A stretch of DNA of 64,000 nt from an uncultured Pseudomonadota bacterium (GTDB lineage Bacteria; Myxococcota_A; UBA796; CAJQPC01): contig CAJXRZ010000010.1 of the NCBI GenBank assembly GCA_913060515.1, forward strand, positions 1-64,000, written 5' to 3'. The stretch's first letter is position 1. Every line of letters starts with the position of its first letter. Positions 1-8,676 of the stretch are shown in pieces. A model generated the notes under the pieces. It did not search any database. It saw only the letters and a program-made list of their open reading frames with translations, and was not told the DNA's origin. A program made the position numbers and the translations under genes.

Positions 1-47
1 GAGATTTCTGCCTGTCTCGTGGGCTCGGAGATGTGTATAAGAGACAG
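1..47. other. Illumina Nextera adapter contamination
   Basis: Bases 14-47 match the 34-base Nextera read-2 transposase adapter, including the mosaic end that finishes in AGATGTGTATAAGAGACAG. Bases 1-5 match the end of the P7 primer, and bases 6-13 (TTCTGCCT) match the N703 i7 index as I remember it. The stretch is therefore library adapter left on a contig end. It should be trimmed, and no gene should be called from it. Confidence 0.97.
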
Positions 48-52
48 GGTCT

Positions 53-68
53 GGGGGGCACGCCCCCC
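53..68 (-). terminator. G6/C6 hairpin just past polA
   Basis: Six G (53-58), a four-base loop and six C (63-68) can form a strong hairpin starting 13 bases after the polA stop. A transcription terminator is plausible. The U-tract that would follow on the minus strand cannot be seen, because adapter sequence begins at base 47. Confidence 0.3.
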
Positions 69-81
69 CAAAAGAAAGCGC

Positions 82-2724
82 TTAGTGCGCCGCGTTCCAG
101 TCCTTGCCCCACCCCGAGTCCACCCGCAGTGGCACGCTCAGGGGAGCGACGCCTTCCATGACCTGGGCGACGATGCCGGCGATCTCTTCTTCCCGACCCA
201 CAGGGACCTCGAAGAGCAGCTCATCGTGGATCTGAAGCAGCATGCGCACATCCGGGGCCACGGCCTTGAGGTGCTTGTGCACAGCGATCATCGCCAGCTT
301 GATCAAGTCCGCCGCAGAGCCCTGAATGGGGGTGTTGACGGCCAAGCGCTCGGAGGTGGAGCGGGCCATCCAGTTGCGCGAGGTCAGCTCGCTCAAGATG
401 CGGCGCCGCCCCCAGAGGGTCTTGGCGTAGCCAAGCTCCTTGGCGCTCTCGATGGCGCCATCCTTGAAGGCCAACACCTCAGGCATGCGCTCAAAGTAGG
501 TGGCAATGTAGGCCTCGGCCTCCTCGCGCGTGATCTTCAGATCCCGCGCCAAGCGCGGCGGCGCCATGCCGTAGATCAGGCCAAAGTTGATGGCCTTGGC
601 AGCGGAGCGCTGGTCCTTGCTGACGTCCTCCAGCTTGAGTCCAAAGACCTCGCTGGCGGTACGGGCGTGGATGTCCTGTCCCTTGGTGAAGGCGTCCTGG
701 AGCGCGCCAGGCCCTGCAAAGTGGGCCAGGAGCCTCAACTCCACCTGCGAGTAGTCACAGCTCAGGAAGCTGTGGCCATCGGCCGGGATGAAGCAGGCAC
801 GGATGCGCCGTCCCTCCTCCGAGCGGATGGGAATGTTCTGCAGGTTGGGGTTCGCCGAGCTCAGGCGTCCGGTCTCGGCCACGGCCTGGTGCAGGGTGGT
901 GTGGATGCGCCCGCTGTGGGCGTTCACGGTCAGGGGCAGAGCGTCCAGGTAGGTGTTCTGGAGCTTGACCAAGCTGCGGTGCTCCACGATCTTGCGGGGC
1001 AGCTCGTGCTCGTCGGCCAGCTGTTCCAAGACGCTGTGGTCGGTGCTCGGAGAGCCCTTGGGCGTCTTCTTAATGATCGGGAGTTCCAGCTCCTCAAAGA
1101 GCACCTTGCGCAGGTCCTTGGTGCTGCCCAAGTTGAAGCTGTGGCCGACCGTGTCGTAGGCCGCTTGCTGCACGGTGGCGGCCCGCTCGCTGTACTCGGC
1201 GCTCATTGCACCCAGGGTCTCGCTGTCCACGCGCACACCAGCGGCCTCCAGCTCGGCCAGGATGCGAATCAGCGGCAGCTCGAGATCCCGCAAGACCCCG
1301 CGCACGCCGTTGCGCTCCAGGCGCTCCTGCAGCTCTTGGTTCACCAACCAGGCCACGTGCACCGCCTCCGCGGGTGCGGCCGAAGGCTTGGCGAAGAGGT
1401 CGGCTTGGCCCGCCTCCTCCCCCACGGCTTGCCCCAAGGTGTGTCCCAGGTAGCGGAGGGAGAGGTCTTCCAGCCCGTGCTTGTTGCGCGCGGGCTCCAG
1501 CAAGTAGTCGGCCAACAAGGTGTCGCCAGCGATCCCCATCAGAGGCCAGTTCAGGCGCGCGAGCACCCGAACCGCGTTCTTCAGGTCATGGCCGGTCTTG
1601 GCCAGGCGAGGGTTGGAGAAGATGGGGCCCAAGTGCTCCAGGATCTGGTCCTGGGGGAGGCCCTGAACCCAGACCGTCTTGTCCTCGGCCCAGCACAGGC
1701 CCAGAGCCTGAACGCCGCAGGTGACCAAGTCCTCGGAGTCGAAGCGCAGCTCGATGGCCAAGGGGCTCTCTACGCTGACGGCCCCCTGAATCTCACCGGC
1801 GAGAGCGGCCAGCTCGTTGACACTGGAGACCACTTGGTAGTGCTCGGCGGTGACCTCGGAGTGTGCGGTCACCTCTTCGGCCTGCAGCTCCTTGAGGTGG
1901 GTGCGGAACTGCCACTTCATGAACAGGGTGCGCAGGGTCTGCACGTCCCGAGAGTCGCTCTTGAGGTCCTCCAGTGTCAGGGTGACCTGTTTGGCGTCGA
2001 CCAAGATGGTGCCCAGGACCGCGGAGAGCCTGGCCAAGTCTGCGTTGTCGTGAACCGCCTGGCCTCGCTTGCCGCCGATCTCCAGTGCATGGGCGATGAC
2101 CCCTTCCAAGTCCCCGTACTTGGCCAGATACTTCGCGGCGGTCTTCTCCCCTACCCCCGGCACCCCTGGGATGTTGTCGCTGGAGTCCCCGGCCAGGCCC
2201 TTCATGTCGATGATTCGATCAGGGCCCACACCCATGCGCTCCATCACGTCATCGGGGCCAATCATGCGGTCCTTCATGACGTCGAGAACGCGAATGTGGG
2301 GGGTGAGCAGCTGGTAGAAGTCCTTGTCACCGGTGACCATCGTGACCTGGCGCTCCGGCCCGGCCAAACGGGTGGCCAGAGTGCCGATGATGTCGTCGGC
2401 CTCGATGCCTTCGATGGCCAGGTAGGGGCAACCCCAGGCCTCGGTCAGGGCCTGAAAGTGGGGCCACTGTTCGCGCAGCTCGTCGGGCATGCTGGGCCGG
2501 TGGCCCTTGTACTCGGGGTACAAGTCCACGCGGAAGCTGGGGCCCTTGTCGAAGACCACGACCATGTAGTCGGGGGCATGCTCCTTCTCGAGCTTGCGCA
2601 GCATGTTGGCAAAACCCAACAAGGCGCCGGTGGGGAAACCGGCTGCAAACATGTTGCGTGGCATGGCGTGAAACACACGGAATGCGTGGTTGCTGCCGTC
2701 GATGAGGAAGAGCTTCTCGGCCAA
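82..2724 (-). CDS. polA: DNA polymerase I, probably proofreading-deficient
   Basis: DNA polymerase I fills gaps and removes primers in replication and repair. The N-terminal 5'-3' exonuclease/flap domain starts at LFLIDGSNHAFR and includes the helix-hairpin-helix region GDSSDNIPGVPGVG. The polymerase motifs are all intact: DYSQVELRLL (motif A), RSAAKAINFGLIYG (motif B) and QIHDELLFEVP (motif C). The central 3'-5' exonuclease domain has lost its metal ligands: the DTE of E. coli aligns with ELR, and the later two Asp align with Ala and His. I start the gene at TTG 2724, which has a GGAGG six bases upstream, giving about 880 residues. A longer frame extends to 2976 but overlaps the divergent AraC gene and has no homology-like sequence. 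The gene is transcribed toward the contig end. Confidence 0.95.
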   Translation of the reverse strand: MAEKLFLIDGSNHAFRVFHAMPRNMFAAGFPTGALLGFANMLRKLEKEHAPDYMVVVFDKGPSFRVDLYPEYKGHRPSMPDELREQWPHFQALTEAWGCPYLAIEGIEADDIIGTLATRLAGPERQVTMVTGDKDFYQLLTPHIRVLDVMKDRMIGPDDVMERMGVGPDRIIDMKGLAGDSSDNIPGVPGVGEKTAAKYLAKYGDLEGVIAHALEIGGKRGQAVHDNADLARLSAVLGTILVDAKQVTLTLEDLKSDSRDVQTLRTLFMKWQFRTHLKELQAEEVTAHSEVTAEHYQVVSSVNELAALAGEIQGAVSVESPLAIELRFDSEDLVTCGVQALGLCWAEDKTVWVQGLPQDQILEHLGPIFSNPRLAKTGHDLKNAVRVLARLNWPLMGIAGDTLLADYLLEPARNKHGLEDLSLRYLGHTLGQAVGEEAGQADLFAKPSAAPAEAVHVAWLVNQELQERLERNGVRGVLRDLELPLIRILAELEAAGVRVDSETLGAMSAEYSERAATVQQAAYDTVGHSFNLGSTKDLRKVLFEELELPIIKKTPKGSPSTDHSVLEQLADEHELPRKIVEHRSLVKLQNTYLDALPLTVNAHSGRIHTTLHQAVAETGRLSSANPNLQNIPIRSEEGRRIRACFIPADGHSFLSCDYSQVELRLLAHFAGPGALQDAFTKGQDIHARTASEVFGLKLEDVSKDQRSAAKAINFGLIYGMAPPRLARDLKITREEAEAYIATYFERMPEVLAFKDGAIESAKELGYAKTLWGRRRILSELTSRNWMARSTSERLAVNTPIQGSAADLIKLAMIAVHKHLKAVAPDVRMLLQIHDELLFEVPVGREEEIAGIVAQVMEGVAPLSVPLRVDSGWGKDWNAAH

Positions 2725-2770
2725 GGGGGACCTCCGGGACAGGGGGCTTAATGCGCTGTATGCTTGCGCG

Positions 2771-3820
2771 GTGCACGGACAAGTCTCCGCCCGAAAGGTC
2801 CAGGTTGTCGTCCAGGTCGCCCAGGCCGCGGGCATGGATCCACACGCGCTGCTCGGGCGGCTTGGACTGAGCCCGCGAAGCTTGGAGAATCCCGAGAGCT
2901 GGCTGCCACAATCGGTGTGGAAGGCCGTCTGGGAGGACGTCATCGCATGGACTGGCCAGCCAGCCTTGGCGCTCAAGGCCGCTGCGGGAATCGATCGGGG
3001 CTACTTTGGCGTGATCGACTACGTCGCGCGATCCTGCCCAAACATGGACGCGGCGATCACCAGTGCTGCCCGCTACTTCCGCTTGGCCAACACCCAAGGC
3101 CACCTGCGCTTGGAGCGCCTGCCAGACGGCCTACGCATTTCCCGGCACCTCCTGGGCGACGAAGGACTCTACCTACCCAGGCAAGCGGCAGAGTTTGCCT
3201 TGGCCACCATGTTGCGGGTGTTCAGGGGAGCCTGCGCGCAGCCCTTCGAATTGGACGGCGTCAGCTTCCGATATCCGCCGCCAGAGGACATTGAGCCTTT
3301 CCAACAAGCCTTTGCATGCCCCCTTCGCTTCTCGGCCAGCCACGATGCGCTCTTTGTCTCCAACGCCGCTCTAGCGCTGCCGATGCGAGAGCCCGATGAA
3401 CGCCTACGCGCGATGATTTCGCAGCACGGTGACTCACTGCTCCGAGCCCTACCCAGCCCAAGGGACAGCACCCTAGCTGCCGTGCGCGGCGTATTGGCAG
3501 GGAGCCTACAAGGCGGCGATCCAAGCATTGACCAGGTGGCCAAGCGCCTTGGAATGAGCCGCCGAAGCCTCCAGCGCGCAATGCGAGCAGAGTCCACCAC
3601 CTTCAGTTCTGTCTGTGAGCACATGCGCAAGGAGTTGGCGTGCAGCTACCTGAGTGCAGGCGTGTCGGTTGGCGAGGTGGCCTTCCTCCTGGGGTATGCA
3701 GAGGTGCCCCCCTTTCACCGCGCCTTCAGAAGATGGACCGGACAGACCCCGGGGGACTGGAAGCGATTGGCACCCAAGGTCAAGGTTGAGGCACCGACGG
3801 TCAATGGCAGCAGGCCGTAG
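2771..3820 (+). CDS. AraC-family transcriptional regulator (OruR/ArgR-like architecture)
   Basis: The protein is about 349 residues. An N-terminal AraC-type ligand-binding domain (arabinose-binding-like, PF12625 type) covers roughly residues 20-210. The C-terminal AraC helix-turn-helix pair spans the sequence SIDQVAKRLGMSRRSLQR to VAFLLGYAEVPPFHRAFRRWTG, the usual HTH_18 signature. It would bind DNA as a regulator responding to an unknown small molecule. The start is uncertain. The open frame reaches back to ATG 2690, but that overlaps the divergent polA start, so I prefer GTG 2771. An internal ATG at the MDPHALLG position is a further option. It is divergent from polA and followed at once by a small outer-membrane protein gene, which may be its target. 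Confidence 0.88.
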   Translation: MHGQVSARKVQVVVQVAQAAGMDPHALLGRLGLSPRSLENPESWLPQSVWKAVWEDVIAWTGQPALALKAAAGIDRGYFGVIDYVARSCPNMDAAITSAARYFRLANTQGHLRLERLPDGLRISRHLLGDEGLYLPRQAAEFALATMLRVFRGACAQPFELDGVSFRYPPPEDIEPFQQAFACPLRFSASHDALFVSNAALALPMREPDERLRAMISQHGDSLLRALPSPRDSTLAAVRGVLAGSLQGGDPSIDQVAKRLGMSRRSLQRAMRAESTTFSSVCEHMRKELACSYLSAGVSVGEVAFLLGYAEVPPFHRAFRRWTGQTPGDWKRLAPKVKVEAPTVNGSRP

Positions 3821-3853
3821 CCAACATAGTTGAAGCACCAACACGGAGTCCCC

Positions 3854-4408
3854 ATGCTTGCGTTTCTCGCCCTAATGTCCACCGCCCAAGCCGAGACCAC
3901 TCTGAGCGCGAGTCCGATGGGGGCGCTAGGGTTTGCGCTGATGAACATCGGAGACTTTGCTGTCAACCTGGAACACCAGCGGGGACAGCATGGACTCTTA
4001 CTCGAAGCCAGCGGACTTCATGTACACGGCAACCCCACCCACACCACCTTGATCGGCGGTGGACTGGGCTACCGCTACCACTTCGGCGAGGGCAGCTTTG
4101 CTGGCGTTTTGGTAGGCGCCAAACAGGGCCACGCCAAGTTCAAGTACGACTACTTGTCCGGCGACCTGGACAGCCACTGGCGCTACGAGGTCCGTCAGAC
4201 CTCTGTGATTCCCCACATCGGTCACCGATGGGAGCTTGGAGAACACCTACGCATCACGGCCCGATTGGGCGTGGGTCTGGGACAACACCAAGTCCAGACC
4301 GACGTTGAAGATCCTGGCGTGGCAGCGGCCACTGAGCTGCTGGAAGACCGCCTTCAATTCACGCCGCTAAAGCTGGACTCTGAGCTCTCGCTGGGGTGGG
4401 CCTTCTGA
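3854..4408 (+). CDS. Small exported outer-membrane beta-barrel protein
   Basis: This 184-residue protein begins with a short signal peptide (MLAFLALMSTAQA, likely cut after AQA). Alternating hydrophobic/polar strands with many Gly and aromatic residues follow (for example LIGGGLGYRYHFGEGSFAGVLVGAKQG), ending in LSLGWAF with a terminal Phe, as in outer-membrane barrels. An ORF start at TTG 3830 exists, but ATG 3854 has a CGGAG five bases upstream and gives the cleaner signal peptide. It follows the AraC regulator by 33 bases and may be cotranscribed. No specific function is recognisable. Confidence 0.72.
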   Translation: MLAFLALMSTAQAETTLSASPMGALGFALMNIGDFAVNLEHQRGQHGLLLEASGLHVHGNPTHTTLIGGGLGYRYHFGEGSFAGVLVGAKQGHAKFKYDYLSGDLDSHWRYEVRQTSVIPHIGHRWELGEHLRITARLGVGLGQHQVQTDVEDPGVAAATELLEDRLQFTPLKLDSELSLGWAF

Positions 4409-4421
4409 GCACTGTTGGGCC

Positions 4422-4943
4422 TTAGCGCTGTACAACCCGCGACTTGGCAAGCATGTCCCAGAGCCCCTGTCGCTTCTTGCTCAGCAGGACGACCAGCCAG
4501 AAGATCCAACCAAAGCTGAGCATTCCACGCACCAGTGCGCGAAGGAATGAGCGACCGTAGCCCAGTCTTTCACCGGTTTGGTCGTGCACAACCCGCAGCC
4601 CCATGGCCAACTTGCCGACGCTTGCCTGGAGCGCAGAACCCTCCAAGAGGGTGTGGTAGGCGATGGGGAGACCGACCGCTGAGACCAAGTAGATTCCGTC
4701 CAACAGGTCGCTGAGATCACCCGCTCCCATGAGCTCCTTGAGCACGCCAATCCCGAAGGCCAACACAAGCACCACGGCATAGACAATGACGATGTCGATG
4801 ACGAAGGCCACGAAGCGAACACCGTTTCCCGGGACCGGCAACGCCACTTCCTCATGGCCCGCTGGGGACGGAGGCGCTGCACCAGGGGCCGCGTAGGGAT
4901 TGTCTTCGGGCCGTGGAATGTCCCCCTTCTGTTTGAGCTGCAT
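4422..4943 (-). CDS. RDD-family membrane protein (second of pair)
   Basis: This 173-residue protein has a proline-rich soluble N terminus containing DNPYAAP. The RDD membrane domain follows, with signature RFVAFVIDIVIV near residue 45, a second helix around LIPIAYHTLLEGS-type sequence and a last helix GWIFWLVVLLSKKRQGLWDMLAKS. RDD proteins are poorly characterised inner-membrane proteins, some linked to ion exchange. Its ATG overlaps the stop of the upstream RDD gene by one base, so the two are translationally coupled and probably work together. It converges on the barrel gene at 3854-4408. Confidence 0.85.
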   Translation of the reverse strand: MQLKQKGDIPRPEDNPYAAPGAAPPSPAGHEEVALPVPGNGVRFVAFVIDIVIVYAVVLVLAFGIGVLKELMGAGDLSDLLDGIYLVSAVGLPIAYHTLLEGSALQASVGKLAMGLRVVHDQTGERLGYGRSFLRALVRGMLSFGWIFWLVVLLSKKRQGLWDMLAKSRVVQR

Positions 4944-5446
4944 CAGTCGATCTCCTGGCTGATGACAACACCTGCGAGCTCATCCTCGCGCCGGTCCCTC
5001 TTGTGCCCCACGACGAACGCACCCGCCGGGTAGTCCCAGAGCGCCCGCTTCCGCTTGGTCACAACAGGGACCAGCCAGGTCACGAGCGTCCCTGAGAGCA
5101 GCAGGCGCAGCAAGGACCGAATGAAGCCCTGGAGCATGCTCAAGTTGCTTCCATCCTGCTGCAAGACGCGCAGCCTGTTCGCCTTGAAGCCCAAGGTGCC
5201 CTGCCAGCGGCTCTCCATGACACTCCCGTAGATCAGAGCGAGCACAATCAGCGCGACGAAGGCAAGCCCGTCCCCCGCCACGAGGCGATCCAGCACCCAA
5301 ACCAGCGGCAACCAGAGCACAAAGACCACGACCACGTCGATGAGCCCAGCGGCGATTCTGTTCCCCACGGCGCCAGGGCGCCAGCTCGCTGCGGGCTGCG
5401 GCTCTGCGGATGGCCCGCTCTCCGGCGTCTTGTATGGATTGCTCAC
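4943..5446 (-). CDS. RDD-family membrane protein (first of pair)
   Basis: This 167-residue protein starts SNPYKTPES, the same kind of NPY-P N terminus as its downstream partner. The RDD helix NRIAAGLIDVVVVFVLWLPLVWV, a second hydrophobic segment (FVALIVLALIYGSVME) and a C-terminal KRKRALWDYPAGAFVV stretch follow. About three membrane helices are expected. The tandem arrangement suggests duplication and a possible heteromer. No transport substrate can be inferred. Confidence 0.85.
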   Translation of the reverse strand: MSNPYKTPESGPSAEPQPAASWRPGAVGNRIAAGLIDVVVVFVLWLPLVWVLDRLVAGDGLAFVALIVLALIYGSVMESRWQGTLGFKANRLRVLQQDGSNLSMLQGFIRSLLRLLLSGTLVTWLVPVVTKRKRALWDYPAGAFVVGHKRDRREDELAGVVISQEID

Positions 5447-5589
5447 CTACCCCCCTTCTCCTGTCCGCCCATCCTACCAGCCGCAAAGCCCAGAGGCTCA
5501 TGGACTTAGAGAACACCAGCCTGACCTCGCTGGCGGAACCCTGGTGAGATCCCCGGGTTAAGTGACCCAGCCCCAGGTAAAGGAAGCCC

Positions 5590-6759
5590 ATGTCCCAGCC
5601 CACGGCCCCCTCGAACCCCACCTTTGACCTGTTCAACCCAAGCGAAGAGCACGCGATGCTCCGACAGATGGTGGCAGACTTTACGAAGGCGGAGGTCGAA
5701 CCCCAGGCCGAGGAGTTCGACGCCAAAGAGTGCATGAACATCCCCTTGTTTCAGCAACTTGGAGAGCTGGGCTTGTTGGGCATCACGGTCCCAGAGGAGT
5801 GGGGCGGCGCCGGCATGGACACCACCGCAGTGGTCATCGTGCACCACGAGTTGTCCAAGAGCGACCCTGGTTTTTGCTTGGCCTACCTGGCCCACGCGCT
5901 GCTCTTTGTGAACAACTTCTTCTACTGCTCCACCGACGCCCAGAAGAAGCGCATCCTGCCCAAGGTGATCAGCGGGGAGTGGATCGGCGGCATGGGCATG
6001 ACCGAACCGGGCCACGGTACCGATGTCTTGGGCATGACCACCACGGCGGAGCGCACCGAGAAGGGCTGGGTGGTCAACGGCACCAAGACCTACATCACCA
6101 ACGGGCCCGAAGGCCACGTCTTCATGTTCTATGCCAAGACCAACGGCAAGATCAGCGCCTTCCTGGTCGAAGATGGCACCCCCGGCTTCTCCAAGAGCCA
6201 CCACATCCCCAAGATGGGCATGCGGGCCAGCTCCATGTCCGAGCTGATCTTCGAGGACTGCGTGATTCCTCACGAGAACCTGCTGGGCGAGGAAGGCGGC
6301 GGCCTCATCCACATGATGCGCAACCTGGAGATCGAGCGCCTGGGCTTGGCTGCCATGTCCTTGGGCATCGCCGACCGCTGCCTGGAGCTGATGGTCAAGC
6401 ACGCCGCTGAGCGCGTGGCCTTCGGTCAGAGCATCAACCGCTTTGGACAGATCCAGCGCTACATCGGCGAGTCCTACGCCAAGACCGAGGCCACCCGCGC
6501 CCTGGTCTACACCGTGGCCCTCTCCGTGGCGCCCGACAAGCACAACCGACTGGGCTCCGATGCTGCCAAGCTCTTCGCAGCACCCGTCGGCAAGGAAGTG
6601 GCCGACAACGCCATGCAGGTCATGGGGGGCCAAGGCTACTGCCGCGAGTACCCCGTCGAGCGCCTGCTGCGCGACGCCAAGCTGCTGGAGATCGGCGGTG
6701 GCACCCTGGAGTCCCACCAGAAGAACATCACCAAGGACCTGACCCGCGCGCTGCGCTAG
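5590..6759 (+). CDS. Acyl-CoA dehydrogenase, isovaleryl-CoA dehydrogenase-like
   Basis: This 389-residue protein has the full three-domain acyl-CoA dehydrogenase fold: an N-terminal helical domain, a middle beta domain (GMTEPGHGTDVLGM, YITNGPEGHVFMFYAK) and a C-terminal helical domain (GQSINRFGQIQ, MQVMGGQGYCREYPVERLLRD). It oxidises an acyl-CoA to the enoyl-CoA with FAD and passes electrons to ETF. The catalytic Glu appears to be in the isovaleryl-CoA dehydrogenase position (LEIERLGLA). The usual YEGT site of short- and medium-chain enzymes instead reads IGGGT, also as in that subfamily. Leucine catabolism is therefore likely but not proven. Its stop shares the bases CTAG with the convergent hemD stop. 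Confidence 0.93.
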   Translation: MSQPTAPSNPTFDLFNPSEEHAMLRQMVADFTKAEVEPQAEEFDAKECMNIPLFQQLGELGLLGITVPEEWGGAGMDTTAVVIVHHELSKSDPGFCLAYLAHALLFVNNFFYCSTDAQKKRILPKVISGEWIGGMGMTEPGHGTDVLGMTTTAERTEKGWVVNGTKTYITNGPEGHVFMFYAKTNGKISAFLVEDGTPGFSKSHHIPKMGMRASSMSELIFEDCVIPHENLLGEEGGGLIHMMRNLEIERLGLAAMSLGIADRCLELMVKHAAERVAFGQSINRFGQIQRYIGESYAKTEATRALVYTVALSVAPDKHNRLGSDAAKLFAAPVGKEVADNAMQVMGGQGYCREYPVERLLRDAKLLEIGGGTLESHQKNITKDLTRALR

Positions 6760-7430
6760 TCTCGCAGCCAGGCCTTCACACAGTCCGCCAAGCCCTGGGA
6801 TGTGTGCGAACTCGCCACACCAAGCACCTCAAAGCCCAGTTCTCTGGCTACTTTTTCGGTGCTCGGACCGATGCAAAATACGCGGCCGCTCCCACCGATG
6901 CTGTGAAGGTGGATGGCAGCGGATCCACTCGCCAGCAACACCCCGTCCACAGGCCCCAAGCGCTTGAACGCCGCCCGCGCGCCCGCGGGACAGACCGTGC
7001 GGTACACCGCCAACGAGGTCAGACTGGCGCCCGCAGCCCGCAGACCCTGCTCCAGCTCCGGCGGCACCACTTCGGCGCGGGGGTAGAGCACTCTCTGCCC
7101 GCTCAAGTCGCCCAGCGCCCGCAACAGGACGCTGCTCAGGGCCCGCTCCGGCACACGGTCTACGAAGAGCCCCGCCGCCTCACAGGCCGCCTTGGTGCGC
7201 GGACCAACGGCTGCAACCGGCACCTGCTGCAACGCGTCCAGCTCCAAGAACTCCAGCACCGTCGCGCTGCTGATGACCACCCGGTCCACCGCTTCTGGGA
7301 GTCTGTGAGGCAGCCCCTCAAAGGCGATCAGGGGCAGCTCACTGAGCTCTGCGAGCCCTGCCAGGGCCGAGCGCAGGGTCCCGTTCCGGCCTTGGGCCCG
7401 GGTGAGCAGCAGGTGGGCCCTTGATCTCAT
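6756..7430 (-). CDS. hemD: Uroporphyrinogen-III synthase
   Basis: HemD closes and inverts ring D of hydroxymethylbilane to make uroporphyrinogen III for haem and sirohaem. This 224-residue protein shows the weakly conserved two-lobed pattern of the family: LLLTRAQGRNG at the start, VVISSATVLEFL, VAAVGPRTKAACEAAGL, VLYPRAE, LTSLAVYRTV, DGVLLASGSAAIHL and VFCIGPSTEKVARELG. Context supports the call, because hemC and hemA lie on the same strand upstream. Unusually, an opposite-strand lipoprotein gene sits between hemC and hemD, so hemD probably has its own promoter near 7431-7468. Confidence 0.9.
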   Translation of the reverse strand: MRSRAHLLLTRAQGRNGTLRSALAGLAELSELPLIAFEGLPHRLPEAVDRVVISSATVLEFLELDALQQVPVAAVGPRTKAACEAAGLFVDRVPERALSSVLLRALGDLSGQRVLYPRAEVVPPELEQGLRAAGASLTSLAVYRTVCPAGARAAFKRLGPVDGVLLASGSAAIHLHSIGGSGRVFCIGPSTEKVARELGFEVLGVASSHTSQGLADCVKAWLRD

Positions 7431-7468
7431 CGCCCCAACCCCCTACTTTCCAGCCCCGGAGAGACCCC

Positions 7469-7759
7469 ATGCTGATCCTGCTTTTGATGGCCTGCCAGAG
7501 CGAGGAGGCCCTGCGCGCCGACTTCAACGCCGTGCAATGCCAAACCCTGGAGCGCTGCGATGACCTGCAAGCCCTGGGCTACAGCGACGTGGACGACTGC
7601 ATCTCCCGCCTGGACGCCGCCACCGAGGCGGAGGAGCCTTGCGGAAAGAACTTCAGCGTGGACAACGCCAAGGTGTGCATCGAGGGCTGGGAGGCACTGA
7701 CCTGCGAAGTCCTGGCGACCGAGCAGCCCGCCGAGTGCCAGGCCTTCTGCCCCGAGTAG
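7469..7759 (+). CDS. Small cysteine-rich lipoprotein
   Basis: The predicted protein is 96 residues with a lipoprotein signal MLILLLMAC, so Cys9 would be lipidated. The mature part is acidic and has further Cys residues (in VQCQTLERCDDL, DDCISRL, EPCGK, KVCIEGW, LTCEVL, AECQAFC) that could form disulfides in the envelope. The longer frame begins at 7421, but ATG 7469 is preceded by GGAGAG and gives the lipobox. Function is unknown. It lies on the plus strand between the minus-strand genes hemC and hemD. Confidence 0.75.
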   Translation: MLILLLMACQSEEALRADFNAVQCQTLERCDDLQALGYSDVDDCISRLDAATEAEEPCGKNFSVDNAKVCIEGWEALTCEVLATEQPAECQAFCPE

Positions 7760-7797
7760 CAGGCCTTCTGTCTCGAGCAGTGCGCCGGCTTCCAACT

Positions 7798-8676
7798 TCA
7801 GGCCTGACGTAGGACGGCGGCCAAGACGGCGCCCAAGGCAGCGGCCTGTTCGATGCGGCCGCGCGTCTCTCGGCGGTTCACCTTGCCACGCTCGTCGGCG
7901 AGCGCAGCGCGCACCCGCAGGTCCAAGCCGTCGATCTCCGCAAAGCAGGCTGCGGGCACCGAGCACCCGCCGCCCAGGGCGGCCAAGAAGCTGCGCTCGG
8001 CGGTGATGCGGGCCCGTGTCGGCGCATGATCCAGACGTTGAAGCAGCTCGATGACGTCCGGCCGATCCGCCGCACACTGCAGGGCCAAGACCCCTTGCCC
8101 AGGGGCCGGAAGGCACTGCTCCGGGTCCAGCGGAAAGCGCTCGACGTCCAAACCCAAGCGGGACAGGCCTGCAGCCGCCAAGACGATGGCCTGGTAGTCC
8201 TGCTCGTGCAGCTTGCGTATGCGCGTGTCGACGTTGCCGCGGATTCCTTTGATGACCAAGTCCGGACGAAGCGCATGCAGCTGGGTGGCGCGCCTGGCCG
8301 AGCCCGTGCCCACCACCGCGCCCTGGGGAAGCGACTCCAGAGGCTGGCCTACCAGCACATCCCGAGGGTCCACCCGCTCAGGGTAGCAGGCGACAATCAG
8401 GCCCTCGCTGTCCTCGGTTGGCAGGTCTTTCAGAGAGTGGACCGCCAGATCGATGGTGCGTGCACGCAGCTCTTCTTCGAGCTCCAAAGTGAAGAGCCCT
8501 TTGCCCCCCACTTCCGGCAGAGGGCGGTCCTGAACGCGGTCGCCCTTGGTGCTGATGACCTTGAGCTCCACGGGCAGTCCTGTGGCCGCGCTCAGGGCAT
8601 CGGCGACTTGACCCGACTGCGCCAGAGCAAGCTTGGAACCACGGGTTCCCAAGACCAAGCGCTTAAGATAAATCAT
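7798..8676 (-). CDS. hemC: Porphobilinogen deaminase (hydroxymethylbilane synthase)
   Basis: HemC joins four porphobilinogen units into hydroxymethylbilane, using a covalently bound dipyrromethane cofactor. The family signatures are present in order: LGTRGSKLALAQSGQV at the start, GDRVQDRPLPEVGGKGLFTLE, DLAVHSLKDLPTE, GTGSARRATQL, IRGNVDTRIRKL, and the cofactor-binding Cys in LGGGCSVPAACF. ATG 8676 gives 292 residues, close to family length. The open frame extends to 8760 but without homology. Its start overlaps the end of hemA by 14 bases, indicating one operon. Confidence 0.96.
   Translation of the reverse strand: MIYLKRLVLGTRGSKLALAQSGQVADALSAATGLPVELKVISTKGDRVQDRPLPEVGGKGLFTLELEEELRARTIDLAVHSLKDLPTEDSEGLIVACYPERVDPRDVLVGQPLESLPQGAVVGTGSARRATQLHALRPDLVIKGIRGNVDTRIRKLHEQDYQAIVLAAAGLSRLGLDVERFPLDPEQCLPAPGQGVLALQCAADRPDVIELLQRLDHAPTRARITAERSFLAALGGGCSVPAACFAEIDGLDLRVRAALADERGKVNRRETRGRIEQAAALGAVLAAVLRQA

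Noticed and set aside
19-2751. 910-codon plus-strand open frame
   Set aside because: It begins inside adapter sequence and is the antisense shadow of polA, whose motifs are unmistakable on the other strand.
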